From contig NZ_JACMYG010000009.1 of assembly GCF_014236655.1 (NCBI RefSeq), positions 124,001 to 188,000 of the forward strand: a stretch of 64,000 nucleotides of DNA. Direction: 5' to 3'. The stretch comes from Pseudomonas kielensis (lineage in GTDB: Bacteria; Pseudomonadota; Gammaproteobacteria; Pseudomonadales; Pseudomonadaceae). This document shows, piece by piece, positions 47,804 to 56,532 of the stretch. Position 1 is the stretch's first letter; the number at the start of each line of letters is the position of its first letter. Under the pieces are notes generated by a model, which had not been told where the DNA came from, did no database searches, and saw only the letters and a list, made by a program, of their open reading frames with translations. A program made the translations under genes and the position numbers.

Positions 47804-48715
47804 TCAGCCGTCGAACACCTCGTTGGCGTAGCCCGCCAGCTTGCCCTGGATAAAGTCCAGGAAGCACTGGATGCGCAAGGCCAGTTGCGAGTTGCGGTAG
47901 TACACCGCGTTGATCGGCTGGCGGTAGCCGCTGTTGGCTTCGGCCAGCAGCAGCTTGAGGCGGCCGGCCTTGAGGTCGGCGATGGTCATGAAGTGCGACA
48001 GGCAGGCAATGCCCTGCCCCTCCAGCGCCAGGTGACGCAGGGTTTCGCCGCTGGAAGCGCTGATGCTCGGTTCGATCTGCCAGCGGTCGCCGTGCACATG
48101 GCGCAGCGGCCAGTGGTTGAGGGTTTCGGTCTGGGTGAACCCCAGCAGGGTGTGCCCGGCCAGTTCGGCCACGGTGCTCGGGGTACCGTGTCGCTCCAGG
48201 TAGGCGGGGCTGGCGAGGATGTGCAGCGGACTGCAGCCCAGCGAACGCGCATGCAGGGTCGAGTCGGCCAGGGCACCGATGCGGATCGCGATGTCGGTGC
48301 TCTGCTCCAACAGGTCGATGATCAGGTCGTTGCTGTTGAGCTCCAGCTGGATATCCGGGTACAGCCGGCGGAACTCATCGATGTAGGGCACGATGGCGTG
48401 CAGCATGAAGGGTGACGCCGCATTGATCCGCAGGCGCCCGGACGGCGTGCTGTGGCGTGACGACAGGCGTTCTTCCAGTTCCTCCATCTGATCGAGGATG
48501 CGCTTGGCCTGCTCGAAGAAATACTTGCCCTCTTCGGTCAGGTCCATGCGCCGCGTGGTGCGATTGATCAGCGTGGTGTCGAGCTTGGCCTCCAGGCGCG
48601 ACAGCGTGCGGCTGACCGCCGACGGCGTCTGCCCGACCTGCTCGGCCGCCGCGGAAATCGAACCGCACTCGATCACGCAGACAAAAATCTGCAACTCATC
48701 GGATCTGGCTTTCAC
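47804..48715 (-). CDS. LysR-family regulator (CrgA-like), next to mdaB
   Basis: A 303-residue LysR-type regulator. The N-terminal helix-turn-helix (LQIFVCVIECGSISAAAEQVGQTPSAVSRTLSRLE) is followed by the CrgA/YafC-type effector domain (LRINAASPFMLHAIVPYIDEF). It lies 44 bp downstream of the quinone reductase gene on the same strand; LysR proteins of this subgroup often control quinone or oxidative-stress reductases, as CrgA does for mdaB in Neisseria. Co-transcription with mdaB and autoregulation are inferred. Confidence 0.88.
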   Translation of the reverse strand: MKARSDELQIFVCVIECGSISAAAEQVGQTPSAVSRTLSRLEAKLDTTLINRTTRRMDLTEEGKYFFEQAKRILDQMEELEERLSSRHSTPSGRLRINAASPFMLHAIVPYIDEFRRLYPDIQLELNSNDLIIDLLEQSTDIAIRIGALADSTLHARSLGCSPLHILASPAYLERHGTPSTVAELAGHTLLGFTQTETLNHWPLRHVHGDRWQIEPSISASSGETLRHLALEGQGIACLSHFMTIADLKAGRLKLLLAEANSGYRQPINAVYYRNSQLALRIQCFLDFIQGKLAGYANEVFDG

Positions 48716-48759
48716 GTGTGTCCTCGTTCCCGGCAGCGCTTTGAGCTGCCGATACTAGC

Positions 48760-49356
48760 TCATGCAGCGGCCGGCAAGTTGAACACCGATTGCAGGTGCT
48801 GGGTGTAGCGGACCACGTCGGCTTCGATGTTCGGACGTTTCATCACGTCGACGCAGAGGAAGGTCGGCAAGCCGCTCATGCCCAGGAACTGGTTGGCCTT
48901 GTGGAACGGGAAGTACACCGCGTCCACACCCTTGGCTTCGAAGAAGTCAGTGGGGTCGTCGAACGCTTGTTGCGGGGCGTTCCAGGTCAGCGACAGCATG
49001 TACTGCTTGCCGTGGATCAGGCCACCACTGCCGTATTTCTGCGAGGCGTCGGAGCGGGTGCGACCGTCACTGGCATAGAGGCTGCCATGGCCTTGGGTGA
49101 AGACTTCGTCGATGTACTTTTTCACGGTCCAGGGCGCGCCCATCCACCAACCGGGCATCTGGTAGATGATCACATCAGCCCAGAGGAACTTCGCGACTTC
49201 TTCAGCAACGTCGTAACCCTCGTCGATGTGGGTCACCTTGATGTCGATACCGCCCCGATCCAGCACGCTCATCGCGGCCTCATGCAGGGTGGTGTTGTAG
49301 CGACCGTCGGAGTGGGCGAATTGTTTGCCACCGTTGAGCAACAGAACTTTTTTCAT
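48760..49356 (-). CDS. mdaB: NADPH:quinone reductase MdaB
   Basis: A 198-residue flavodoxin-fold FAD enzyme that reduces quinones with two electrons and protects against quinone redox cycling. Start MKKVLLLNGGKQFAHS has GAGG upstream; MPGWWMGAPWTVKKYIDEVF and TWNAPQQAFDDP are family signatures. The open frame extends 41 codons upstream but without similarity. It is divergent from a YgiN-like quinol monooxygenase gene at 49560; in E. coli mdaB and ygiN are adjacent and act in a quinone redox cycle. Confidence 0.92.
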   Translation of the reverse strand: MKKVLLLNGGKQFAHSDGRYNTTLHEAAMSVLDRGGIDIKVTHIDEGYDVAEEVAKFLWADVIIYQMPGWWMGAPWTVKKYIDEVFTQGHGSLYASDGRTRSDASQKYGSGGLIHGKQYMLSLTWNAPQQAFDDPTDFFEAKGVDAVYFPFHKANQFLGMSGLPTFLCVDVMKRPNIEADVVRYTQHLQSVFNLPAAA

Positions 49357-49559
49357 GGGAGCCTCGTCATCTGGGTTTGATCCACCGCTGCCTGGGACAG
49401 GTGGCGGGATCAGTAAGGTTTGATTCGATGACGGCAGGTTATAGGTCGCTCCCCTGCTGAATAAGCCCTGTTGCGGCAAAATACATTTGACCTATACGCA
49501 AGAATGACAAGCTGATTGTTGCCGTAAAATTCTCCTCATCCATTCAAGAGGAGTTCTCC

Positions 49560-49874
49560 ATGAACCAGCAACAAGGTTTTATCCTGCACGCCAAAACCCG
49601 CCCGGAGCAGGCCGAGGCCTTTGCCGCGCTGTTTCGCGCCTACGTCGAACCCAGCCGCGCGGAGCCGGGCTGCATCGAGTACCACATGCTGCGTGATCAG
49701 CAGGACCCGACGCTGTTCATCTTCTACGAGATCTGGGCATCCCAGGCTGATCTGGACCGGCACTCGAACCTGCCGCACATGCAGGCATTCTTCGCCAGGC
49801 GCATGGAGTACCTGGAGCGCGATTTCGAGATCCGCCAGATCGACATGCTCAGCCCCTCATCCGCTAGCCGTTGA
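49560..49874 (+). CDS. YgiN-like quinol monooxygenase (ABM domain)
   Basis: A 104-residue ferredoxin-like (antibiotic biosynthesis monooxygenase) protein. The family core is visible: FILHAKTRPEQAEAFAALF, EPGCIEYHMLRDQQDP and FIFYEIWASQADLDRHS. Such small dimers oxidise quinols with oxygen without a cofactor. GAGGAG lies before the ATG. Together with divergent MdaB it can form a quinone/quinol cycle. Its last 11 bases overlap the convergent TSUP gene end. Confidence 0.85.
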   Translation: MNQQQGFILHAKTRPEQAEAFAALFRAYVEPSRAEPGCIEYHMLRDQQDPTLFIFYEIWASQADLDRHSNLPHMQAFFARRMEYLERDFEIRQIDMLSPSSASR

Positions 49875-50628
49875 CCAGCAGGTGAGTGCCGAGCAAGCCC
49901 AGACCGATGAAAAACACCCGCTTGAACAGCACGGCGCTGATCCGCTGGCGCAGCCATTGCCCCAGCCACATGCCGAGCACGGCAGGAATCAGCGCCAGCA
50001 GCGACGCACTCAACTCACCGCCGCCCAGTGCGCCGCGCCACAACAGGGCGGCGGCGAGGGCCAGGGTCGAGACGCTGAATGACAGGCCCAGGGCCTGCAC
50101 CAGTTGATCCTTGCCCAAGCCCAACGCTTGCAGGTACGGCACCGCCGGAATCACAAAGACCCCGGTGGCCGCCGTGATGACCCCGGTCAGCACGCCGCAC
50201 AGCGGCCCAAGCCAGCGCTCGTGGTCGCCGCCGACACGCAGGGCTGGCAGCAGCAGTCCGCTCAGGGCGTAAAGCAACAACGCGCCGCCCAACGCCCGCA
50301 CCACCCAAGGTCCGCCGTCGATCCCCAGCCACAGGGTGCCTGCGCCGGTGCCGAGAAAAATGGCCAGCAGCATCGGCCATAACCGCCGCACCAACGCCCG
50401 CAGGTGTCCGCCGAACGCCAGTTGCCAGAGGTTGGTCAGGGTCGCCGGAATGATCAGCAACGCCGCAGCCTGCGCTGGTGCCATAGCCAGACCCAACAAG
50501 CCCATGGCAATAGTCGGCAGGCCAAGACCGATCACCCCCTTGATCATGCCCGCCATCAGGAAGGTCACGATCACCAGCAAAGAAAGGCCCAGGCCAAGAT
50601 TGTGGTAAAACGCCAGAAGTGTGTTCAT
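49864..50628 (-). CDS. TSUP (TauE/SafE) family membrane transporter, second copy
   Basis: A 254-residue protein with about eight helices and two TSUP repeats: FLMAGMIKGVIGLGLPTIAMG and GVLTGVITAATGVFVIPAVPYL. It is a different member from the one at 2352 (low direct similarity by eye). The ATG at 50628 has AGGA upstream; the open frame runs 40 more codons into repeat sequence. It is divergent from the LysR gene at 50793, again with a REP copy in between. Substrate is unknown, presumably an anion such as sulfite or an organic acid. Confidence 0.85.
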   Translation of the reverse strand: MNTLLAFYHNLGLGLSLLVIVTFLMAGMIKGVIGLGLPTIAMGLLGLAMAPAQAAALLIIPATLTNLWQLAFGGHLRALVRRLWPMLLAIFLGTGAGTLWLGIDGGPWVVRALGGALLLYALSGLLLPALRVGGDHERWLGPLCGVLTGVITAATGVFVIPAVPYLQALGLGKDQLVQALGLSFSVSTLALAAALLWRGALGGGELSASLLALIPAVLGMWLGQWLRQRISAVLFKRVFFIGLGLLGTHLLVNG

Positions 50629-50730
50629 GGGGGTATCCTGGCGCGTTCCGGCATCGCTGAAAATCTGCCATATACTGAGGCTGCCTCTTGTTTTAATAGA
50701 GCCAGAGACTTCATCGCGGCTGATGCCAAC

Positions 50731-50782
50731 ATCGCGAGCAAGCCGCAAGCGGGCGCCGCAAGCAGGCGCTCGCTCCTACAGG
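50731..50782. repeat. REP copy in the TSUP/LysR divergent promoter
   Basis: CATCGCGAGCAAGCCGCAAGCGGGCGCCGCAAGCAGGCGCTCGCTCCTACAGGG: inverted arms of the main REP family around a GC-rich loop, lying only 11 bp before the LysR start codon. Confidence 0.75.
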
Positions 50783-50792
50783 GTGTCCCCCC

Positions 50793-51677
50793 ATGCACTT
50801 CGATCTGATTGATCTTCGGCTGTACCTGAACATCCTCGAAGCCGGCAATATCACCGCCGGCGCCGCTTGCAGTCATTTGTCACTGGCGGCGGCGAGTGCG
50901 CGCATCCGCGGGATGGAAGCTTCGGCGGGTATCGCGTTTTTCCAGCGCGGGCGCCGGGGTGTCAGCCCGACACCCGCTGGCAAGGCACTGGCGCAACACG
51001 CGCGGCTGATGCTGCAACAGGCCCAATACCTGCAACAGGACCTGGCGGAATACGCCAAGGGCGTCAAAGGCCAGGTGCGTTTGCTGTGCAACACCACGGC
51101 GATCACCGAATACCTGCCCGAGTTGCTGGCGGATTTTCTGCGCGCACACCCCAACCTCGACATCGACCTGCAAGAGCTGCCGAGCCTGCGCATCACCCAC
51201 GCCCTGCATCAAGGCACGGCCGAGCTGGGCATTGTGTCCGATGCGGTGGACACCTCGGGCCTGGATACCCGGCCGTTTCGCGACGATCCGCTGGTGCTGA
51301 TCATGCCTAACGACCACCCTCTGGCCGACGTTCGAGCACCGAGCTTCAACCAGACCCTGGCCTATGAGTACGTCGGGCTCAATGCCCACAATGCACTGGC
51401 GATCTATCTGGAAGAACAGGCCTTGCACAGCGGCCAACGCATGTCGATGCGCATCCGGGCCGAAGGGTTTGACGGGGTGATGCGCATGGTCGCCCATGGC
51501 GCAGGACTGGCGATTGTGCCGCAGGCGGCGGTGCAGCGATTTGCCGCCGGGCAGGGTTGGAAATGCTGCGCCCTGGAAGAGCCCTGGGCGCAACGCAAAC
51601 TGCTGCTGTGCGCCCGCTCGTTCGAGGCCTTGCCGCGGTATGCGGGTGCCTTGCTCGAGGCGCTGTCCGCCGATTGA
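50793..51677 (+). CDS. LysR-family regulator, divergent from TSUP gene
   Basis: A 294-residue LysR-type protein. The helix-turn-helix (LRLYLNILEAGNITAGAACSHL, then LAAASARIRGMEA) and the effector domain (VRLLCNTTAITEYLPELL, GLAIVPQAAVQ) are clear. It is divergent from the TSUP transporter and likely regulates it. The 5' leader contains a REP hairpin close to the ribosome site, which could affect translation. Confidence 0.87.
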   Translation: MHFDLIDLRLYLNILEAGNITAGAACSHLSLAAASARIRGMEASAGIAFFQRGRRGVSPTPAGKALAQHARLMLQQAQYLQQDLAEYAKGVKGQVRLLCNTTAITEYLPELLADFLRAHPNLDIDLQELPSLRITHALHQGTAELGIVSDAVDTSGLDTRPFRDDPLVLIMPNDHPLADVRAPSFNQTLAYEYVGLNAHNALAIYLEEQALHSGQRMSMRIRAEGFDGVMRMVAHGAGLAIVPQAAVQRFAAGQGWKCCALEEPWAQRKLLLCARSFEALPRYAGALLEALSAD

Positions 51678-51685
51678 CGGAGGGC

Positions 51686-53089
51686 TTAGGCGCGTTCCAG
51701 ATTGACGGTGGACGGCTTGGGCTTTCTGAAGAACAGCCCATACACCGCCGACAGGATCAGCAGGAACGGCACGCCGAACACCAGGGTCATCTTGAATGCA
51801 TCGGTGAAGTAGGTGGTGATCATCACCGCGGCCATCAGCACCAGTCCCAGCAGCGTGCTGTAGGGAAAAAAGCGCATGCGAAAGGACAGCTTTTTCTCAC
51901 CGTGGCGCTGGTGATAGCGACGGAAACAGTAGTGGGTGAGGAAGATCATGAACCAGGTGAAGATCGCCCCGAACATCGAGATCGCCATCATCAGGGTGAA
52001 CGAACTTTCCGGGTACATCAGGTTCAGCAGCGTCGCCAGGGCAATGCCCGAGCTCGACAGCAGCAGGGCGTTGAGCGGGATTCCGCTCTTGCTCAGCGCG
52101 CCCATTGCCTTGGGTGCGTAACCGCCACGGGACAGGCTGAACATCATGCGCGTGGTGATGTACAACTGGCTGTTCATCGCCGACAAGGCGGCAATCAGGA
52201 TCACGAAGTTCATCACCCCGGTCGCCCCGGGAATGCCGATGGTCTGCATCACGGTGACAAACGGGCTCTGCGCCTGCCCGGCCTGGACCCACGGCACGAT
52301 TGCCAGCATCAGGGCCAGGGTCAGCAGGTAGAACACCACCAGGCGCACGATGGTCGCGCGAAAGGCTTGTTTCACCGCACGCTCGGGGTCCTCGGCCTCG
52401 CCGGCCGCCACGGCGATCATTTCCACGCTCAGGTAGCTGAAGATCGACACGATCACCGCCACCCACATGCCCTGCAGGCCATTGGGGAAGAAGCCGCCAT
52501 GGGCGGTGTAATGCTGCACCCCGTACTCCGGGTTGCCGGAGCCGAACACCACGTACACCGCGAGGATGATGAAGCCGACGATTGCGCCGATCTTGATGGT
52601 CGAGAACCAGTACTCGAAGGTGCCGAAGGTCTTCACGCTGATGGAGTTGAGCACGATCAGCACGCTGGAAAACGAGACGATCCAGATCCACTCGGGCACG
52701 TGGGCGAACCAGTACTTCATGTACATCGCCACCGCCGTCACTTCCGTGCCGACCGCCAGCACAATCGCCGCCCAATAGGCGTACCGCACCAGGAACCCGG
52801 CCAGCGGGCTGACGTAGAACTCGGCATAGGCGCCGAATGAACCGGACGTGGAGTGGGCCACGGTCATTTCCGCCAGGCAGCCCATCAACAGCAGGGTAAT
52901 GATCGCGCCGATCGCGTAGCTGAGCAGCACGCTGGGCCCGGCATAGCCGATGGCGTAGGCGCTGCCCATGAACAACCCGGTACCGATGGCCCCGCCAATG
53001 GCGATCATGCTCATCTGCCCCGACGTCAGTTGTCGGCGCAGGCCCTGTTCGCGCTTGGAAATCGTGTCAAAGCCGCCGGCTTCGCTCAT
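51686..53089 (-). CDS. Amino acid permease (APC superfamily), next to kynU
   Basis: A 467-residue transporter with twelve hydrophobic helices. Helix 1 has GGAIGTGLFMGSAYAIGYAG; TVAHSTSGSFGAYAEFYV and ILIAALSAMNSQLYITTRMMFSLS also fit AAT-type transporters (GABA, proline or aromatic importers). AGAGGA lies before the ATG at 53089. In P. aeruginosa an amino acid permease gene lies next to kynU, so tryptophan or kynurenine uptake is plausible. A perfect palindromic REP separates it from kynU. Confidence 0.87.
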   Translation of the reverse strand: MSEAGGFDTISKREQGLRRQLTSGQMSMIAIGGAIGTGLFMGSAYAIGYAGPSVLLSYAIGAIITLLLMGCLAEMTVAHSTSGSFGAYAEFYVSPLAGFLVRYAYWAAIVLAVGTEVTAVAMYMKYWFAHVPEWIWIVSFSSVLIVLNSISVKTFGTFEYWFSTIKIGAIVGFIILAVYVVFGSGNPEYGVQHYTAHGGFFPNGLQGMWVAVIVSIFSYLSVEMIAVAAGEAEDPERAVKQAFRATIVRLVVFYLLTLALMLAIVPWVQAGQAQSPFVTVMQTIGIPGATGVMNFVILIAALSAMNSQLYITTRMMFSLSRGGYAPKAMGALSKSGIPLNALLLSSSGIALATLLNLMYPESSFTLMMAISMFGAIFTWFMIFLTHYCFRRYHQRHGEKKLSFRMRFFPYSTLLGLVLMAAVMITTYFTDAFKMTLVFGVPFLLILSAVYGLFFRKPKPSTVNLERA

Positions 53090-53145
53090 GTGTCTGTCCT
53101 CTGGATTTTGTTTTTTTAGAGCACATCGTCGATCAGGCACCGGGG

Positions 53146-53177
53146 CCTGTAGGAGCGAGCTTGCTCGCTCCTACAGG
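53146..53177. terminator. Perfect palindromic REP between kynU and the permease
   Basis: CCTGTAGGAGCGAGC (53146-53160) and GCTCGCTCCTACAGG (53163-53177), a 15 bp perfect inverted repeat with a 2-base centre. It belongs to the main REP family and can act as a transcript-end hairpin for kynU. Confidence 0.8.
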
Positions 53178-53196
53178 GATCCGGTGAGCCTATGGG

Positions 53197-54447
53197 TCAG
53201 GTCACGCTATGGCGCACCTGGAACTGCGCCTGGGCCCAGGTTTTCTCATCAAGGATTTCGCCGAGAATCTGCACCGCATCGAACACCTCGGTGAAGCTGG
53301 TGTACAGCGGGGTGAAGCCGAACCGCATGATCCGCGGCTCACGGTAGTCACCGATCACGCCCCGGGCGATCAGGGCCTGGATCACCGCGTAGCCTTGCGG
53401 GTGTTCGAAGCTGACGTGGCTGCCACGCTTGGCGTGTTCACGCGGGGTGATCAGCGTCAGGTCGTGGGCGGCGCAGCGTTCCTCGACCAACTGGATGAAC
53501 AGATCGGTCAGGGCCAGGGACTTGCGGCGCAGGCTGAGCATGTCGGTCTGGGCAAAGATGTCCAGGCCGCACTCGACCATGGCCAGCGAGGTGATCGGCT
53601 GGGTGCCGCACAGGTAGCGCGCGATGCCTTTGCTCGGCTCGTAGCCGGACTCCATGTCGAACTGGCGGACGTGGCCGAACCAGCCCGACAACGGCTGCGC
53701 GACCAGGTCGCAGAGCTTCGGCGAGACCCAGGCAAACGCCTGGGAACCCGGGCCGCCGTTGAGGTATTTGTAGGTGCAACCGATCGCGTAGTCGGCATCG
53801 GCCTGGCGCAGATCCACCGGCACCGCCCCTGCCGAGTGAGCCAGGTCCCAGATGGCCAGCGCACCACATTCGTGGATCAGCGCCGTCAGGGCCGCCATGT
53901 CGTGCATGTAGCCGGTCTTGTAGTTGACGTGGGTCAGCAGCACCACCGCGACGTCCTGGTCGATGGCCTGTGCCAGCGCCTCGGGGCTGTCCACCAGGCG
54001 CAGGCTGTAGCCTTGTTGCAGCAGGTCCATCAGGCCCTGGGCGATGTACAGGTCGGTGGGGAAGTTGCTCGACTCGCTGACGATCACCTTGCGCTGCGGT
54101 GCGCGGCCGTCCTGCACCTTCAGCGCTGCGCCCAGTACCTTGAACAGGTTGATCGAGGTGGTGTCGGTGACCACCACTTCATCGTCGCCCGCGCCGATCA
54201 GGCTGGCCAGGCGATTGCCCAGGCGTTGTGGCAGGTCACGCCAGCCGGCGCTGTTCCAGCTGCGGATCAAGCCATCACCCCACTCCTGGGCGATCACGGC
54301 CTGGGCCCGCTCGAGGGCGGCGACCGGGCGGGCGCCCAGGGAGTTGCCGTCGAGGTAGATCACCCCGGCAGGCAGGGCGAACTGTGCACGCAAAGGGGCA
54401 AGGGAGTCCTCGGCATCGAGCGCCAGGCAAGCGTTTCTTGTGGTCAT
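53197..54447 (-). CDS. kynU: Kynureninase
   Basis: PLP enzyme (416 residues) that cleaves kynurenine to anthranilate and alanine. The fold-type I features are present: [34 protein letters not shown] and the PLP lysine 227 in [12 protein letters not shown]; the C-terminal segment [17 protein letters not shown] is typical. AGGA precedes the ATG. It is divergent from the kynR gene, the arrangement in which the Lrp-type regulator activates kyn genes in response to kynurenine. kynA and kynB are 7 kb away, beyond the anthranilate genes that consume the product. Confidence 0.96.
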   Translation of the reverse strand: MTTRNACLALDAEDSLAPLRAQFALPAGVIYLDGNSLGARPVAALERAQAVIAQEWGDGLIRSWNSAGWRDLPQRLGNRLASLIGAGDDEVVVTDTTSINLFKVLGAALKVQDGRAPQRKVIVSESSNFPTDLYIAQGLMDLLQQGYSLRLVDSPEALAQAIDQDVAVVLLTHVNYKTGYMHDMAALTALIHECGALAIWDLAHSAGAVPVDLRQADADYAIGCTYKYLNGGPGSQAFAWVSPKLCDLVAQPLSGWFGHVRQFDMESGYEPSKGIARYLCGTQPITSLAMVECGLDIFAQTDMLSLRRKSLALTDLFIQLVEERCAAHDLTLITPREHAKRGSHVSFEHPQGYAVIQALIARGVIGDYREPRIMRFGFTPLYTSFTEVFDAVQILGEILDEKTWAQAQFQVRHSVT

Positions 54448-54584
54448 TGTCGGTCCTGTTCTTTAAGTGGCATGCGGCCGGCGAGCACCGATTTTCGGGG
54501 GTTTTCGCACCTGCACGATGAGCAAATAATGAACGAAGACTTGCAGAATTTTCGTGCAAAGTGCGAGGTCATATAGTAGTTATC

Positions 54585-54599
54585 TCGAAGATTATTCGA
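54585..54599. promoter_or_regulatory. Palindrome in the kynU-kynR intergenic region
   Basis: TCGAA-N5-TTCGA lies 35 bp upstream of the kynR ATG in the 186 bp divergent promoter. A related CGAA-N4-TTCG palindrome occurs upstream of kynB at 62732-62743. A KynR site is plausible but unproven. Confidence 0.35.
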
Positions 54600-54633
54600 A
54601 TCCAACCGATAAAAACGCGGATTTATTCAAACC

Positions 54634-55107
54634 ATGAATCTCGACTCCACAGACCTGCGGATCCTCCATCACCTGCAGCAGGATGGGCGCATCAGCAACC
54701 AGGAACTGGCGGAAAAGGTCTCCCTGTCACCCTCGGCCTGCCTGCGTCGTCTACGCCTGCTGGAAAGCGAGGGCATCATCACCGGGTATCGCGCCGAACT
54801 GAGCGCCGAGCGCCTCGGGGTGGAGCTTGAGGCCATTGTCCATGTGTCCCTGCGCCAGGACACGGAGGACTGGCACGAGACCTTCATCAAGAAGGTCCAG
54901 TCGTGGCCGGAGGTGGCCACCGCCTATGTGATCACCGGTGCCAGCAACTACGTGTTGCGGGTGCAGGCACGCAACCTCAAGCACTTCTCGGATTTCATCG
55001 TCAACAAGCTCAACCGCACGGCCGGGGTCACCGATATCCGTTCGGAGATCGTCCTGCAGAAGATCAAGGAGCGCGACGACCTGCTGGACCTGGTCGCGCG
55101 CAAGTAG
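54634..55107 (+). CDS. kynR: Lrp/AsnC-family regulator of kynurenine catabolism
   Basis: A 157-residue Lrp/AsnC protein: winged helix-turn-helix (LDSTDLRILHHLQQDGRISNQEL, SLSPSACLRRLRLLE) and a RAM ligand domain (ATAYVITGASNYVLRVQA). It is divergent from kynU. In P. aeruginosa the equivalent KynR senses kynurenine and activates the kyn genes and itself; the assignment is from family and position. It would couple tryptophan degradation to its first product. Confidence 0.88.
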   Translation: MNLDSTDLRILHHLQQDGRISNQELAEKVSLSPSACLRRLRLLESEGIITGYRAELSAERLGVELEAIVHVSLRQDTEDWHETFIKKVQSWPEVATAYVITGASNYVLRVQARNLKHFSDFIVNKLNRTAGVTDIRSEIVLQKIKERDDLLDLVARK

Positions 55108-55119
55108 CCCGGCAGCGGC

Positions 55120-56133
55120 TCACAGCCCGCGCATGCGCCGGGCTTCGTTGCGCTGCACGGTCGCACTGGGGGACTCGTCGAACAGCTTGCGGTACTCGGC
55201 GGAAAAACGCCCCATGTGGGTAAAGCCCCAGGCCATGGCAACCTCGGAAATATTGCGCGCCTGACCCTGTTCGAGCAGGTCCTGGCGCACCGCGTTCAAG
55301 CGGTGTTTTTTCAGGTAGGCCATGGGCGACAGGGCGAAGTATTTGCGAAACGCCTCGAACAGCTTGAACCGCGACACCCCCGCCGCGGCCTCGATGTCTT
55401 CCAGGTGCAAGGCTTCGCGGGCGTTGTCATGAATGTACTGCTTGGCCCGCACCAGGTAGTGCGGCACCTTCACCCCCAGCACGTCGCGCAGCTCCTCCGA
55501 GTAGTTGTTGGGCTGGGCGAGGATCAGGCCCTTGATCAACGAGCTTTCGATGTCGCGGGTGAAGGTCACCTGGTCAAACAGCGAGCTGTTGTGCTCAAGC
55601 TCGGCAATGAAATAGCGCGCCATGCGCCACCACGCCGCCGACGCGCCGTCCACCGCATCCATCAATGGTTCAAAGCGCAGGGGGGCGTCGAGTGGGCGTT
55701 GCAGGATGCCTTCCAGGGACTCGCACATGGCCGCCCGGGTGATCACCACCTGGACCTTGCGACAGTCGCCGGAAATCGCCAGCACCTGGTTTTCGTTCGG
55801 TGAAATGATCACCCCCTGGTCACGATCCGAGCGCAGCAGGCTGCCGTTCTTGCGCAACTCCTGCTCACCCACCAGCGGCAGGCTGAGGCTGTAGCTGCTG
55901 AAGTGCTCGGCGTCTTCGATGTCCACCGTCACGTCGGTGCCGTACTCGATGGTTCCGAGGGTGGTGGCCATGGACTTGAAGACATTGGCACTGTGGTGAA
56001 AACGGATCCGCTCCGGGGTCGCGGTTTCCAGGCGATGGGGGCCACAGATACCGGACATCCAGGTCCTGGCCCCTTCGAGGTCATAGTGATCGATACGGAT
56101 ATCGCGACTCTGCGGATCGGCTTTGCTACTCAT
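55120..56133 (-). CDS. antR: AraC-family activator of anthranilate catabolism (AntR-like)
   Basis: A 337-residue regulator with an N-terminal cupin-like ligand domain (about 30-190) and a C-terminal AraC/XylS DNA-binding domain (LHLEDIEAAAGVSRFKLFEAFRKYF, then ISEVAMAWGFTHMGRFSAEYRKLF). It is divergent from antA with a 399 bp gap. XylS/BenR/AntR proteins bind paired direct half-sites next to the -35; such pairs are visible here (separate entries). The ATG at 56133 gives the normal family length; the open frame runs 73 codons upstream. Anthranilate as ligand is inferred from P. aeruginosa AntR. Confidence 0.9.
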   Translation of the reverse strand: MSSKADPQSRDIRIDHYDLEGARTWMSGICGPHRLETATPERIRFHHSANVFKSMATTLGTIEYGTDVTVDIEDAEHFSSYSLSLPLVGEQELRKNGSLLRSDRDQGVIISPNENQVLAISGDCRKVQVVITRAAMCESLEGILQRPLDAPLRFEPLMDAVDGASAAWWRMARYFIAELEHNSSLFDQVTFTRDIESSLIKGLILAQPNNYSEELRDVLGVKVPHYLVRAKQYIHDNAREALHLEDIEAAAGVSRFKLFEAFRKYFALSPMAYLKKHRLNAVRQDLLEQGQARNISEVAMAWGFTHMGRFSAEYRKLFDESPSATVQRNEARRMRGL

Positions 56134-56235
56134 CACGGCGCACCCACGGCAATATTTTTTCAGTGCGCTCTGACGGCGCACCTCTGGTTTGGACGGAGCA
56201 AGTTCCAGACCACTCGACCCGCTCCCTGAGTCGAT

Positions 56236-56262
56236 GGATAACAATCGCCGAATAAGCGGATA
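56236..56262 (+). promoter_or_regulatory. Distal pair of GGATA half-sites (candidate AntR site)
   Basis: GGATA at 56236-56240 and at 56258-56262, start-to-start 22 bp, in the same orientation; the second is part of CGAATAAGCGGATA. This is the direct-repeat geometry of AraC/XylS operators. It lies nearer antR. Confidence 0.55.
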
Positions 56263-56437
56263 ACCCGGCGTGGCAGAGCAGAACAGTTGCCCTGGCACCG
56301 TCCTGCAAACTGGGCAAAACAGTACCTCAATGCTGCCGATTGGGGCAGCCATTCATCGTTTGGGGCGCGGCGATGGGTATTCGCTGCCCAGGTGTTACCC
56401 CTGGCCGCCGCCAGATGTTCGAGCCCGCGAATTTTGT

Positions 56438-56464
56438 GGATTACCTTCGTCGAGTAAGCGGATA
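56438..56464 (+). promoter_or_regulatory. Proximal pair of GGATA half-sites at the antA promoter (candidate AntR site)
   Basis: GGATTA at 56438-56443 and GGATA at 56460-56464, again 22 bp apart; the second is in CGAGTAAGCGGATA, matching the distal copy at nearly every position. A TCTAAT -10-like element follows at 56487-56492, placing the last half-site at the -35, as in class II activation. Confidence 0.6.
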
Positions 56465-56532
56465 GACCCTGCCCCGCCCTGCTCTCTCTAATGTGCGCAC
56501 CGATTAGCCTGAATAAAAAAAGGGGCAGACCC

